64,000 nt of DNA from Martinezella lusitana (GTDB lineage Bacteria > Pseudomonadota > Alphaproteobacteria > Rhizobiales > Rhizobiaceae), in NCBI RefSeq assembly GCF_010668395.1, contig NZ_WUEY01000002.1, positions 558,001 through 622,000 of the forward strand, in the 5' to 3' direction. Shown piece after piece: positions 1 through 9,993 of this stretch. Position 1 is the stretch's first letter. Each line of letters opens with the position of its first letter. Under the pieces are notes generated by a model. It saw only the letters and a program-made list of their open reading frames with translations, made no database searches and was not told the origin of the DNA. Position numbers and translations under genes: made by a program.

Positions 1-1
1 G

Positions 2-2970
2 ACGGTAAACGGCCCGCCGACAGCCACGCAGGCCATCGCCTCTGTCGCGTTGACGAGCGGTCGTGCGGCGACCGCCTTCACGCCTGTGACGGGATCGGGT
101 GGGACCGCACCGCTTACTTACAGCATCTCGCCGGCATTGCCCGCGGGCTTGTCGATCAATGCCTCGACGGGCGCGGTCACAGGCACTCCGACGACCTCGC
201 TCACAGCGACCACCTTCGTGGTGACGGTGACGGATTCCAACAGCACGACGGCAAGCAATAATTTTATTCTGATCGTGAATAGCCCGGTAGCGGCCAGCCA
301 GGCGGTGGCATCCGCAACTCTGACGGCCAATCACGCCGCGAGTACCTTCGTACCTGTCACAGGGTCTGGAGGCACTGCGCCGCTTGCCTATGGAATATCA
401 CCGGTGTTGCCGGCGGGATTGTCGTTCGACACGAGTACCGGCGCGGTCTCCGGTACGGCGACGTCGGCCAGCAGCGCGACGACCTATACGGTCACGGTTA
501 CCGACACCAACGGGTCCAATGCCAGCCAGAGCTTTAGCCTCGCTGTAAACGGCCCGATAGCCGCAAGCCAAGCAGTTGCCTCCACGTCGCTGACGACCGG
601 TCACGCGGCAACTTCGTTCACGCCTGTCACCGGCAGCGGCGGAACGGGAACGCTGTCTTACGCCGTCTCGCCATCGCTGCCATCAGGACTTTCGTTCAGC
701 ACCGCGACCGGCACCGTATCCGGAACGCCAACTGCGGCGAGCGGCGCGACCACCTACACAGTCACAGTCACCGATATCAATGGTGCGACGGCAAGTGCGA
801 CCTTCGGCTTGACGGTCAACAGCGCGGTAGCCGCAACACAGGCGGTCGCGTCCACATCCTTGACGAGCGGACACGCGGCGACCGCTTTCACACCCGTCGC
901 CGGCAGCGGCGGGACGGGAGCCCTGTCTTACGCCGTCTCGCCATCCCTCCCGGCAGGCCTGGCATTCGATACGGCGACGGGCGTGGTCTCCGGCACGCCA
1001 ACCTCGGCAAATGCCGCGACCACCTATACCGTCACGGTCAGCGATGCCAATGGCGCCACGGCCGCCGCAACCTTCAGCTTAACGGTAAACGGCGCGGTGA
1101 CCGCGACACAAGCCGTCGCTTCCGCATCATTGACGAGCGGACACGCCGTGACCTCGTTCACGCCCGTCACCGGGAGCGGCGGGACAGGAGCCCTGTCCTA
1201 CAGCGTCTCGCCATCCCTGCCGGCAGGCGTTGCCTTCAGTACCTCCAGCGGTGCTGTGTCGGGATCGCCAACGGCGGCAAGTGCGGCCACCACCTATACC
1301 GTGACCGTCACGGACGCCAACGGCGCCACTGCGACTGCGACCTTTAATTTGACAGTGAATGGCGCAGTGACCGCAACGCAGGCGGTCGCTTCCGCATCGT
1401 TGACGAGAGGCCACGCAGCGGCTTCGTTCACCCCCGTCACCGGCGGCGGCGGGACGGGCACCCTATCCTACGCCATCTCACCTTCCCTGCCCTCAGGACT
1501 TTCGTTCAGCACCTCGAGCGGCACTGTGTCGGGAACGGCAACGTCGGCAAGCACCGCCACCACCTATACCGTCACCGTCACGGACACCAACGGCGCGACG
1601 GGCAGCGCTACCTTCAGCCTGACGGTGAATGGCGCGGTGACGGCCACCCAGGCGATTGCGTCCACGTCGCTGACGAGCGGCCACGCGGCAACATCGTTCA
1701 CACCGGTTACCGGCAGCGGCGGCACCGGAACCCTGTCCTACACCGTCTCACCTTCCCTGCCGTCGGGGCTTTCGTTCAGTGGTTCAAGCGGCACTGTGTC
1801 GGGAACCGCAACGTCGGCAAGCGGTGCAACGAGCTATACCGTTACCGTCACCGACGCCAACGGCGCGACCGCCAGTGCCGCCTTCAGCTTGGCGGTAAAC
1901 GGTGCGGTAACGGCAAACCAGATAGTTGCTTCCACGACGCTGACGAGCGGCCATGCGGCGACCTCGTTCACGCCCGTCAGCGGCAGCGGCGGCACCGGAA
2001 CCCTGTCCTACAGCGTCTCGCCTTCCCTGCCGTCGGGTCTTTCGTTCAGCACCTCGAGCGGCGCGGTATCGGGAACCGCAGCATCTGCCAGTGGCGCAAC
2101 GAGCTATACCGTCACCGTCACGGATGCCAACGGCGCAACGGCCAGTGCCGCCTTCGACCTGACCGTGAACGGTGCGGTGACGGCAACGCAGGCGGTCGCT
2201 AGTACAATGCTCACAAATGGGCATGCGGCGACATCATTCACGCCCGTTACCGGCAGCGGCGGGACGGGCACCCTGTCCTACGCCGTCTCACCTTCCCTGC
2301 CGTCAGGGCTCTCGTTCAGCACCTCCAGCGGTACGGTTTCAGGAACGCCGGCATCGGCGAGCAGCGCAACGACCTACACGGTGACCATTAGTGATGCCAA
2401 CGGCGCGACGGGCAGCGCCACCTTCAGCCTGACGGTGAATGGCGCGGTGACGGCCACCCAGGCGATTGCGTCGACATCACTGACGAGCGGCCACGCGGCA
2501 ACATCGTTCACGCCGGTTACAGGCAGCGGCGGCACGGGCACCTTGTCCTATAACGTCTCGCCATCCTTGCCGGCAGGCCTGACGTTCAATACGGCGACAG
2601 GGACGGTTTCAGGTACGCCAGGTGCCGGAAGCGGCACCGCCTCATATACCGTCACGGTCACCGACACCAACGGCGCGACAGCCAGTGCGGCCTTCAGCCT
2701 GACGGTAAATGGCGCGGTAACAGCCACCCAGGCGATCGCCTCCCAGACATTGATACTCGGGCATGCGGCATCCACGTTCGCTCCGGTCACGGGGAGCGGC
2801 GGGACTGGAGCTTTGACCTATGCGCTTTCACCGACGCTCCCGTCGGGCCTGTCGTTCAATACGGCGACAGGCGCCATCTCCGGCATACCAACGGCAATAA
2901 GCGGTGCAACGACCTATACCGTCGCCGTCACCGACACCAATGGCGCCACTGCGAGCGCAACCTTCAGCTT
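2..2970 (+). repeat. Tandem array of about eleven 270-bp coding repeats
   Basis: The motif encoding TVNG(A/P)V recurs every 270 bp, for example near 2, 542, 812, 1082 and 1352. Each unit encodes one ~90-residue Ig-like domain of the adhesin. Units between about 1080 and 2700 are closest to each other, which suggests recent duplication or gene conversion, while the outer copies are more diverged. More copies probably lie left of the window. Copy number is a likely site of strain variation and of assembly collapse. Confidence 0.9.
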
Positions 2971-4717
2971 AACGGTCATTCTTCCGACCTTGACCTTTAC
3001 GCCCACCAGTCTCCCGAACGGCGTGGCCGGCAATGCTTATGCGCAAACCATTACCGCCTCGAGCGGAATGGGGCCATACTCCTATGCCGTCAGCAGCGGA
3101 TCTCTCCCCGATGGGCTGTCGCTCGACACAGCGACCGGAAAACTCAGCGGCACGCCGAAGGGCGCGGGCGCGAGCAACTTCACGATCACGGCGACCGACG
3201 TTCATACCGCAACCGGCTCGATCACCTACGCTTTGACCATCTCCGGCCCGGCCATCACCGTTGTTTCTTCAAGCGCTACGGTCGTTGCGGGCGTCTCGAC
3301 GACGATAGACCTGACCCAGGGCGCGACGGGCGGCCCCTTCACCGGCGCCCGGCTGGTTTCATTGTCGCCGGCTTCGGCGGGCACTGCGATGATCACGTTG
3401 GGTGATACTGCGGCAGCCTCCGAAATGGTCGTTGCCGAGGTCGTCAGCGCCGGGCACTACAAGCTGAAATTCACGGCATCGCCCGACTTTTCCGGTACCG
3501 CGGTGGCAACCTTCACGCTCAGCAACGTCTTCGGATCCTCACCGCCCGGCACGGTAACCTTCGTCGTCACACCACGCAAGGATCCCTCGAAGGATCCCGA
3601 TGTCATCGGCCTTATCAACGCGCAAACGGATGCAGCCAAGCGCTTCGCCGAAACACAGATCTCCAACTTCAACGATCACCTGGAACAGCTTCACGGCGAC
3701 GGCTGCCTGCAGAATCAATGGGACCTGACGGTCAGCGACAATCGAAGCGGATCAAAAGACAATTCGACCACTCCTCAGACGGATTCATCGGACGACGGTC
3801 TGCTTGCGCGCAAGGGCAAGGACAAGCCAGCCCATCCTCAAAAGGCTCGGGACGACAGCAAGGATCGTTGCTCGCCCTTTGGAGAGGGAAGCATTGCGGT
3901 GTGGACCGGCGGCTTCGTGAACTTCGGCTCGAGGAATATCAGCTCTCTCGACCAGGGCTACGACTACACGACCGTCGGTGTGAGCGCGGGCGTGGACTAT
4001 CGTTTCAGCAAATCCTTTACGGCCGGCGTCGGCCTGGGTTACGGAAGCGATCAGAGCCGCATCGGCGACAATGGAACGCAGAGTGACGCAAAGTCCTATA
4101 GTTTCGCGCTCTATGGCAGCTATCATCCGACGTCGGACACCTTCATCGACAGCTTGGCGGGTTACGGACTGCTGAACTTCGATTCCAAACGGTTTGCGGT
4201 GGATACCGACAGCTTTGCCAATGGTTCCCGCGATGGCCATCAGTTCTTCGGCTCCGTAACGACGGGCTACGAATATACCAATGACGGCTTCCTGATCTCT
4301 CCCTACGGACGTCTTTCAGCGTCCCGATCGACACTGGATTCCTTCACGGAATCCGGGGCGGACTGGGCGAACTTGAGTTATGGATCGCAGTCGATCGATA
4401 CGCTCACGGGTACTCTTGGCCTACGGGTCGCATACAAAATCGGCACGGATTGGGGGTTCATCACTCCGCGTGCCCGCTTGGAGTATGGGCACGATTTCGC
4501 CGGAGACAGCAGCGTTTCGCTCGGTTACGCCGATCTGCCGAACTCCAAGTTCGACCTGAAAACGCTCGGAACCGGAAACGACTACGCAACAGTTTCCGTC
4601 GGTGCCGATTTCAAGGTGGGGCAAGACCTGACAATTGGCGCAGAGTACGGAACGACACTGGGGCAGACGGGCACGACACCGCAACAAGTGCGCCTGAGCA
4701 TCCGCGAACGCTTCTAG
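2..4717 (+). CDS. Autotransporter adhesin with tandem Ig-like repeats (5' end outside window)
   Basis: This is a surface protein of the type V secretion class. The reading frame is open to the left edge, so the true start and signal peptide lie outside; the TTG at 50 is only an internal codon. About 1570 residues are visible. About eleven ~90-residue repeats come first, each with the GSGGTGxLxY...LPxGLxF...GxxSGTP pattern of putative Ig (He_PIG) domains. A diverged copy follows (about 2980-3245), then another beta-rich segment and a charged, Lys/Asp-rich linker with two cysteines. The last ~280 residues (about 3885-4717) have the alternating aromatic/glycine pattern of an autotransporter beta-barrel and end in a terminal Phe. 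The barrel should insert in the outer membrane and display the repeats. The ligand is unknown. The next gene is convergent. Confidence 0.88.
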   Translation, partial: TVNGPPTATQAIASVALTSGRAATAFTPVTGSGGTAPLTYSISPALPAGLSINASTGAVTGTPTTSLTATTFVVTVTDSNSTTASNNFILIVNSPVAASQAVASATLTANHAASTFVPVTGSGGTAPLAYGISPVLPAGLSFDTSTGAVSGTATSASSATTYTVTVTDTNGSNASQSFSLAVNGPIAASQAVASTSLTTGHAATSFTPVTGSGGTGTLSYAVSPSLPSGLSFSTATGTVSGTPTAASGATTYTVTVTDINGATASATFGLTVNSAVAATQAVASTSLTSGHAATAFTPVAGSGGTGALSYAVSPSLPAGLAFDTATGVVSGTPTSANAATTYTVTVSDANGATAAATFSLTVNGAVTATQAVASASLTSGHAVTSFTPVTGSGGTGALSYSVSPSLPAGVAFSTSSGAVSGSPTAASAATTYTVTVTDANGATATATFNLTVNGAVTATQAVASASLTRGHAAASFTPVTGGGGTGTLSYAISPSLPSGLSFSTSSGTVSGTATSASTATTYTVTVTDTNGATGSATFSLTVNGAVTATQAIASTSLTSGHAATSFTPVTGSGGTGTLSYTVSPSLPSGLSFSGSSGTVSGTATSASGATSYTVTVTDANGATASAAFSLAVNGAVTANQIVASTTLTSGHAATSFTPVSGSGGTGTLSYSVSPSLPSGLSFSTSSGAVSGTAASASGATSYTVTVTDANGATASAAFDLTVNGAVTATQAVASTMLTNGHAATSFTPVTGSGGTGTLSYAVSPSLPSGLSFSTSSGTVSGTPASASSATTYTVTISDANGATGSATFSLTVNGAVTATQAIASTSLTSGHAATSFTPVTGSGGTGTLSYNVSPSLPAGLTFNTATGTVSGTPGAGSGTASYTVTVTDTNGATASAAFSLTVNGAVTATQAIASQTLILGHAASTFAPVTGSGGTGALTYALSPTLPSGLSFNTATGAISGIPTAISGATTYTVAVTDTNGATASATFSLTVILPTLTFTPTSLPNGVAGNAYAQTITASSGMGPYSYAVSSGSLPDGLSLDTATGKLSGTPKGAGASNFTITATDVHTATGSITYALTISGPAITVVSSSATVVAGVSTTIDLTQGATGGPFTGARLVSLSPASAGTAMITLGDTAAASEMVVAEVVSAGHYKLKFTASPDFSGTAVATFTLSNVFGSSPPGTVTFVVTPRKDPSKDPDVIGLINAQTDAAKRFAETQISNFNDHLEQLHGDGCLQNQWDLTVSDNRSGSKDNSTTPQTDSSDDGLLARKGKDKPAHPQKARDDSKDRCSPFGEGSIAVWTGGFVNFGSRNISSLDQGYDYTTVGVSAGVDYRFSKSFTAGVGLGYGSDQSRIGDNGTQSDAKSYSFALYGSYHPTSDTFIDSLAGYGLLNFDSKRFAVDTDSFANGSRDGHQFFGSVTTGYEYTNDGFLISPYGRLSASRSTLDSFTESGADWANLSYGSQSIDTLTGTLGLRVAYKIGTDWGFITPRARLEYGHDFAGDSSVSLGYADLPNSKFDLKTLGTGNDYATVSVGADFKVGQDLTIGAEYGTTLGQTGTTPQQVRLSIRERF

Positions 4718-4947
4718 CGCGCCTTCCAACGGCAGCCGCACAGCCTCCGCCGGGACATGGGAGACGTCACCCGATCAGTCAAATGGGTACGTCCACGTTG
4801 GCCCATGGGGCTGTCAACGACATCAGACGCTGTGCCTGAAGAGCACAGCGCTCAAGTCCGATCGCCAGCACGAATATCGGCGCTGAAATCGGCGGCACGT
4901 ATGAGTGAGAGCCGGTTCCTGTCGGAAATCAAAAGACCAATCTCCGC

Positions 4948-5721
4948 CTAGGCGCCGAGATGCATTCCACTGTCGATCACGATGCATTGGCCCGTGACCT
5001 TGCTGGCCCGGTCGCTCAACCACAAGATGGCGTCTGCGATGTCGGCGGCATCGGGAATGCTTTTCAGAGGGGATGCGTCGATCAAGTTTGCCTTGAAGTC
5101 GCCATAGGAGGCTTCATCATGCCAGGAGAGCGCCCAGGTCGTATCGACGAAGCCGGGGCAAACGGAGTTGACGCGGATCCGCGGCGCCAGCGTTCGTGCC
5201 AGACCCATCGTCATCGTGTTGATCGCGCCTTTCGATGCGGCATAGGCAAGCGATGAGCCGGAGCCGGAGAAGGCGGAATCGGAGGAAACGTTGACGATCG
5301 ACCCTAGCTCGGCCTGTTTGAGATGGGGCACGGCCGCGCGGATCATCTGATAAGTGCCGACGACGTTGACATCGAAGATATGGTCGAAATCCTCGGCATT
5401 CGAAGCCTCCAGATCGGTTGCTTCGGCATAGCGGGTCACGCCTGCATTGTTGACCAGCGCATCAAGCCGGCCGAAATGCTTCACTGCAGCCTCCGCGATT
5501 GACCGGCAATCGGCATCATCGGCAATGTCGCCCCGAATGCAGATCGCGTCGACACCCCGGATCCGGCATCGATCGGCAACGGCCTCCGCGCCTTCGCGGT
5601 TGCGGCTGTAGTTGACGACGATATCGTAGCCGGCCGCGGCAAAGGCGAAAGCGGCCGCAGCGCCGATCCCCGAACCGCCGCCGGTGACAACAACGCATTT
5701 TCTGCCCGTTTCCTCGATCAT
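4948..5721 (-). CDS. SDR-family oxidoreductase
   Basis: A classical short-chain dehydrogenase of 257 aa, cytosolic and NAD(P)-dependent. The N-terminal TGGGSGIG cofactor loop, the NNAG motif, a catalytic Ser in VNVSSDS and the YAASK active site are all present. The start chosen is the ATG at 5721, preceded by GGGGCAAGAG; the frame extends further upstream but only over the end of the ATPase gene. It is the last gene of the leftward sugar-importer operon, 11 bp after the ATPase stop, so it probably oxidises or reduces the imported sugar or a product. The exact substrate cannot be read from the sequence. Confidence 0.85.
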   Translation of the reverse strand: MIEETGRKCVVVTGGGSGIGAAAAFAFAAAGYDIVVNYSRNREGAEAVADRCRIRGVDAICIRGDIADDADCRSIAEAAVKHFGRLDALVNNAGVTRYAEATDLEASNAEDFDHIFDVNVVGTYQMIRAAVPHLKQAELGSIVNVSSDSAFSGSGSSLAYAASKGAINTMTMGLARTLAPRIRVNSVCPGFVDTTWALSWHDEASYGDFKANLIDASPLKSIPDAADIADAILWLSDRASKVTGQCIVIDSGMHLGA

Positions 5722-5732
5722 CTCTTGCCCCT

Positions 5733-6785
5733 TCAGTCGCGGATGCGCCGGCCGTCGGCATCGAACAGGCAAACCTTGCTCGTATCGATCCTCAAGCGGA
5801 CGTCTTGGCCCGGCTTCGAGATCAAGCGCTCATGAAGCGTCAGCGTGATCCGCTGCGCGCCCGCCTGGACGATCACTTCCGTCGAAGCGCCCGTGGGTTC
5901 GATAATGTGAACCGTGCCCGGCACGCCCTGATCGGACAGACGAATATGTTCGGGGCGGATGCCGTAGAAAACACGCTGGCCATCGGCAGCGCTTGAGACG
6001 GGCAGCGTCAGTCTCATGCCGTCGCTTGTTTCGAAAGCGCCAGCCTTGATCTCCCCTTCGAGGATGTTCATCGCCGGAGAGCCAATGAACTGCGCGACAA
6101 AAATATTGGCCGGATCGTCGTAGAGGTCCAAAGGCGTTCCGGATTGCTCGACAATCCCTGACCGCATAACCACGATTCGGTCGGCCATCGTCATCGCCTC
6201 GACCTGATCGTGGGTGACGTAGACCGTCGTGGTCTTCAGCCGCTGGTGCAGCGCCTTGATTTCGGCGCGCATCTGCACGCGCAGCTTGGCATCGAGGTTC
6301 GACAAGGGCTCGTCGAACAGAAACACCTTCGGATCGCGGACAATCGCCCGGCCCATGGCGACGCGCTGGCGTTGACCGCCGGACAACTGACGCGGATAGC
6401 GGGTCAGCAAATCCTGCAGTCCGAGAATTTCCGCGGCCCGCATCACCTTTCCATCGATCTCCGGCTTCGGCACCTTCTTGAGCGAAAGCGCAAACTCCAT
6501 GTTTTCGCGGATGGTCATGTGCGGATAGAGCGCATAGTTCTGAAAAACCATGGCAATATCGCGTGCCTTGGGCGCGATATCGTTGATCACATTGCCAGCA
6601 ATCGCTATCTCGCCATCCGTAATCTCTTCCAGTCCCGCAATCATCCGCAAGAGCGTGGACTTTCCACAGCCGGAAGGTCCGACGAGTACGACGAACTCGC
6701 CATCCGGGATGTCGACCGAGATGTCCTTGATGATGCTGGTTTGCGCGTAGCTCTTGCTGACATTGCGGATTTGAACGGAGCTCAT
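5733..6785 (-). CDS. Sugar ABC transporter ATPase, MalK/UgpC type
   Basis: 350 aa ATPase of a carbohydrate importer. Walker A GPSGCGKST, signature LSGGQRQR, Walker B LFDEPLSNLD and the H-loop in VTHDQVEAM are intact. A C-terminal TOBE/regulatory domain follows (around the IRPEHIRL motif), as in MalK, UgpC and MsmK. The ATG at 6785 begins MSSVQIRNVSK, and the upstream extension of the frame is out of family. It lies 20 bp after the MalG-type permease gene and energises that import complex. Such ATPases are sometimes shared between several sugar transporters. Confidence 0.93.
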   Translation of the reverse strand: MSSVQIRNVSKSYAQTSIIKDISVDIPDGEFVVLVGPSGCGKSTLLRMIAGLEEITDGEIAIAGNVINDIAPKARDIAMVFQNYALYPHMTIRENMEFALSLKKVPKPEIDGKVMRAAEILGLQDLLTRYPRQLSGGQRQRVAMGRAIVRDPKVFLFDEPLSNLDAKLRVQMRAEIKALHQRLKTTTVYVTHDQVEAMTMADRIVVMRSGIVEQSGTPLDLYDDPANIFVAQFIGSPAMNILEGEIKAGAFETSDGMRLTLPVSSAADGQRVFYGIRPEHIRLSDQGVPGTVHIIEPTGASTEVIVQAGAQRITLTLHERLISKPGQDVRLRIDTSKVCLFDADGRRIRD

Positions 6786-6805
6786 GTCGAGATTCCCTTG
6801 CCTGG

Positions 6806-7636
6806 CTATTTCACGGCGCCTTGCGTGATGCCGGCGATAAACTGCTTGGAGAGGATGATATAAAGAAGCGTGATCGGCAGCGCGGCCAGCGTCAGGCCGG
6901 TGAACATGACGCCCCAATCGGTGGTGAATTCGCCGATGAAGACGGTCAGGCCCTGCGGCAGCGTCTTCAGATCATCCGAGGTGATGAGGATCAGCGGAAA
7001 GAAGAAATCGTTCCAGATGGGAACGGCATTCTGGATCGCGACGATCACCATGGCCGGCCGCGCCAGCGGCAGCATGATGCGCAGCATGATCAGCAGTTCG
7101 CTTGCGCCATCGATGCGTGCGGATTCTTCGAGCTCCCGCGGCAACGTCCGAAGGAAGCCTGTCAGGATGAAGACCGCGGACGGCAGGCCCATGGCGACAT
7201 AGACGAGGATCAGCCCCGCATAGGTATCGATCAGATGCAGCGCGTCGAGCTGAATGAAGAGCGGAATGATCGCCAGCTTGAGGGGGACCGTCATGCCGCT
7301 GATGAAGAACATCAGGACGGCTCCGCCGAGCTTGAATTCATACCGCGCTATCGCATAGGCCGCCATGGTGCCAAAAACGAGGATCAGCACGATCGAGGCG
7401 GCTGTGACACCGAAGGAATTCAGCATATAGCGAATGAAATTGGTCTGCTCCCACACCTTCTGCAAGTTCGTCAGCGCGAAGCTGTGCGGCAAGGCAAAGG
7501 GCGAGCTGAAGATCTCGGCATTCGTCTTGAAGGCGGACACAACCATGACGAAGAGCGGATAAAGCATCACCAGCCCGTTCAGCGCCAGCAGCGCTTGAAT
7601 GACGCCGTTCTTCATCCACTCGTTGGAATTCTTCAT
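6806..7636 (-). CDS. Sugar ABC transporter permease, MalG type
   Basis: 276 aa inner-membrane permease of the MalG/UgpE family with about six hydrophobic segments. The EAA loop that docks on the ATPase is seen in ELEESARIDGASE followed by a proline-rich stretch. The ATG at 7636 (MKNSNEW) was taken because the preceding in-frame 14 codons look like leader sequence between genes. It is third in the leftward operon and pairs with the MalF-type subunit just upstream. Confidence 0.92.
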   Translation of the reverse strand: MKNSNEWMKNGVIQALLALNGLVMLYPLFVMVVSAFKTNAEIFSSPFALPHSFALTNLQKVWEQTNFIRYMLNSFGVTAASIVLILVFGTMAAYAIARYEFKLGGAVLMFFISGMTVPLKLAIIPLFIQLDALHLIDTYAGLILVYVAMGLPSAVFILTGFLRTLPRELEESARIDGASELLIMLRIMLPLARPAMVIVAIQNAVPIWNDFFFPLILITSDDLKTLPQGLTVFIGEFTTDWGVMFTGLTLAALPITLLYIILSKQFIAGITQGAVK

Positions 7637-7681
7637 GTCTAGTCTCGCAGGTTTGAAGGCGACAACGGCAAGGCGCAATCT

Positions 7682-8617
7682 CTAAAGCTGGATTTCACGG
7701 CGGCGCAGGAACCGCAGGGCGACGAACGAAAAGCCGGCGACGAAGATGAACATCAGCACGGCGAGAGCGCTGCCCTGGCCGAAATCCTGAATGCCGCTCG
7801 TCACGCTGCCGAAGGCGGTACGGTAGAAATAGAGGCCCAGGACATCGGTCGAGCCCCCCGGCGAACCGGTGAGGCCGGCCATCACATAGGGAATCTCGAA
7901 CCAGTTGAAGCTGCCGATGAATGTCAGGATGCAGACGATCGTCACGCTCGGCGCGATCAGCGGCCAGATGATCTTGCGAAGCAGGACATAATCGCCGGCG
8001 CCGTCGAGACGGGCAGCCTCGATCACCTCGGATGAAATGCGCTGCATCCCGGCGAGGAGTACAAGAGTCGGAAACCCGAGCCAGTGCCAGACATTGGCGA
8101 AAATGATGCTGCCGAGCGCTGTGTTCTCATTGCCCAGCCAGGCCGGCCCCTGGATGTGAATGAGCGCCAAAGCGCCGTTCACCAGGCCGAAGAGAGGGTG
8201 CAGGAACAGTTTCCACAGGAAGCCGACGATGACTGACGATAGCACCACGGGCACAAAGATGATGACTTGGTGGATGCGGTGCCCCGGCAGCCCTTTCAAG
8301 AGCGCGAAGGCGATCAGGAAGGCAGTCCCGTTCTCGAAGATCATCAGCGAGATGAATACGATGACGTTGTGCCAGAAGGCATTGTACGTCCAGCCGCTGA
8401 AAGGCTCCTCGAACAGCACCTTGCGGAAGTTTTCCAACCCGACGAAGTTCGAAGGCAGGAGCCCGTTGAAATCGTAGAAAGCAAATCGCAGGGCGGACAG
8501 CAATGGCCAGACGACAAAGAGCGTCATCACGGCCAGAGCCGGAAACAGCAGGAAGAAAATCCACCACGACCGGCGCCGCGGCCAAAGGGACGTGGATCGG
8601 CGCCGATCTGAACTCAT
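7682..8617 (-). CDS. Sugar ABC transporter permease, MalF type
   Basis: 311 aa membrane subunit. It has a basic N-terminus (RRRSTSLWPRRRS), then a first transmembrane helix and further helices. The EAA-like loop VIEAARLDGAGDYVLLRKIIWP contacts the ATPase. It starts 1 bp after the stop codon of the binding-protein gene, so translation is probably coupled. It forms the heterodimeric channel with the MalG-type product. Confidence 0.92.
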   Translation of the reverse strand: MSSDRRRSTSLWPRRRSWWIFFLLFPALAVMTLFVVWPLLSALRFAFYDFNGLLPSNFVGLENFRKVLFEEPFSGWTYNAFWHNVIVFISLMIFENGTAFLIAFALLKGLPGHRIHQVIIFVPVVLSSVIVGFLWKLFLHPLFGLVNGALALIHIQGPAWLGNENTALGSIIFANVWHWLGFPTLVLLAGMQRISSEVIEAARLDGAGDYVLLRKIIWPLIAPSVTIVCILTFIGSFNWFEIPYVMAGLTGSPGGSTDVLGLYFYRTAFGSVTSGIQDFGQGSALAVLMFIFVAGFSFVALRFLRRREIQL

Positions 8618-8618
8618 C

Positions 8619-9869
8619 TTATTTCCCCTGGAAAGGCTTGTACCACTTGGCGAGACCATTGGTGAGGTCGGCGCCCAGCTGTTCAGGTGTCATCGATCCC
8701 GACATCATCTTCGTAATGTCGGTCTGCAGCAACTCGGATCCCGTCGGCTTTTCGAAACGGAAGTAGACGACGTTGATATGCGGCATGGCCGTCTCGTTGA
8801 GCTTGGCAACCTCGGCCAGCAGGGGATCCTTCACCTCGACGCCCTTGATCGGCGAGATGTTTCCAAGAAGCGCGGTGAACTTGTCTCCGAATTCCTTGGT
8901 GCCCATCCAGGCCACCAGTTTCAGAGCGGCATCCTTGTTGGGCGAAGCGGCATTGACCGCATAGCCGCCGTCGAAGAATTTCGTCACCTGCGGAATGTCG
9001 CCTGCCTTGGCAGCCGGTGGCGCGACGAATTCCATGTTGAGCTGCGGATTCTGACTTTTGTAGGTGGCGATATCGAAGCTGCCGCCGGCAAGCATGGCGG
9101 CACGCCCACTCACGAACAACTGGCCGGCGGTGTCGTAGTCGACGCCTTCGTAACCGGACGGCATGTAGTCGCGCAGTTCAAGCAGTTTGTTGAGCGCTGC
9201 GATGTAGCGCGGGTCCTTGAATGTCGCCTTTCCGGTCTTCAGGTCCGAGACGAAATCCTGTCCGAGGAAGGGCCCTGTGAAGGATGCGACGAACATCTCA
9301 TTGAACCAGCTGGTGCCGAGGCCGTTCGCCAGCGGGATAATGCCCTTTTCCTTCAGCGCCTTGGAGACGGTGATGAACTCGTCCCATGTGGTCGGCGGCT
9401 TCAGGCCGGCCTGCTGGAAGACATCCTTGTTGATGAACAGACCGAGGGTCTGCGACGCGAAAGGCAGAGAGTAAACCTGCCCGTCGCCGCGATAGGTGCC
9501 GGCCAGCAGCGCGTCGGCCGACATGTTGGCAAGCGAAGGCATGTTCGAGCTGTCCTGCTTGACGAAGTAGCCGGATTTTATGAACTGCTCCAGCCAGCCA
9601 TAGGCGTGGGTGTGAATGACATCGCCACCCTTTCCGCCGGCAAGCGCGGTGGAAACGATCGTCGGGTAGTTCTCGTCCGGAAAGGATTCGAACTTCACAT
9701 GAATATCCGGATTCTCCTTCGTGAAATCGGAGAATAGCTCGTTGTACGCGGCCTTGTCTTCCTGACGCCAGGTCCAGAAAGAAATGTCAGTCGCATAGGT
9801 AAAGGGCGCGGAAACGCCCCAGGCGATGGTTGCTGCGGTCAGCACCCCTGCAATCGATTTCAGTTTCAT
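8619..9869 (-). CDS. Sugar ABC transporter substrate-binding protein, family 1
   Basis: 416 aa periplasmic binding protein. A cleavable signal peptide is visible (MKLKSIAGVLTAATIAWGVS to about FTYA). The mature protein begins with the aromatic-rich TDISFWTWR motif common in family-1 solute-binding proteins and contains the FTKENPDIHVKFE pattern. First gene of the leftward operon. The neighbouring kinase and SIS protein suggest a monosaccharide or amino-sugar ligand, perhaps GlcNAc- or glucosamine-like, but binding residues do not settle this. Confidence 0.9.
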   Translation of the reverse strand: MKLKSIAGVLTAATIAWGVSAPFTYATDISFWTWRQEDKAAYNELFSDFTKENPDIHVKFESFPDENYPTIVSTALAGGKGGDVIHTHAYGWLEQFIKSGYFVKQDSSNMPSLANMSADALLAGTYRGDGQVYSLPFASQTLGLFINKDVFQQAGLKPPTTWDEFITVSKALKEKGIIPLANGLGTSWFNEMFVASFTGPFLGQDFVSDLKTGKATFKDPRYIAALNKLLELRDYMPSGYEGVDYDTAGQLFVSGRAAMLAGGSFDIATYKSQNPQLNMEFVAPPAAKAGDIPQVTKFFDGGYAVNAASPNKDAALKLVAWMGTKEFGDKFTALLGNISPIKGVEVKDPLLAEVAKLNETAMPHINVVYFRFEKPTGSELLQTDITKMMSGSMTPEQLGADLTNGLAKWYKPFQGK

Positions 9870-9919
9870 TGCGCTCCCCCTTTTTGGTTCTAGAGCATGT
9901 CCACGACGATTACCAAATC

Positions 9920-9966
9920 ATAGTTCTTGCGTTCTGGCTAGATAGTTTGTAAATTTGCCTAACTAT
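9920..9966. promoter_or_regulatory. Candidate ROK operators in divergent sugar promoter
   Basis: The 124-bp gap between the divergent binding-protein and kinase genes holds ATAGTT at 9920-9925 and 9942-9947, starting 22 bp apart (two helical turns). An inverted AACTAT lies at 9961-9966 with a 13-bp spacer. Such arms resemble AT-rich operators of ROK repressors. The ROK gene at 11938-13149 is the obvious candidate to bind here. Inference only. Confidence 0.45.
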
Positions 9967-9993
9967 ATTTTTGATGACAGGGCGCCAAACCAT

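Noticed and set aside
1127..2224. Minus-strand open frames inside the adhesin repeats
   Set aside because: They recur with the 270-bp period, are Arg-rich low-complexity translations and lack ribosome sites; they mirror the repeat codons of the plus-strand gene.
2..2970. Regular repeats considered as a CRISPR-like array
   Set aside because: The unit is 270 bp, fully coding and without spacers between short identical repeats.
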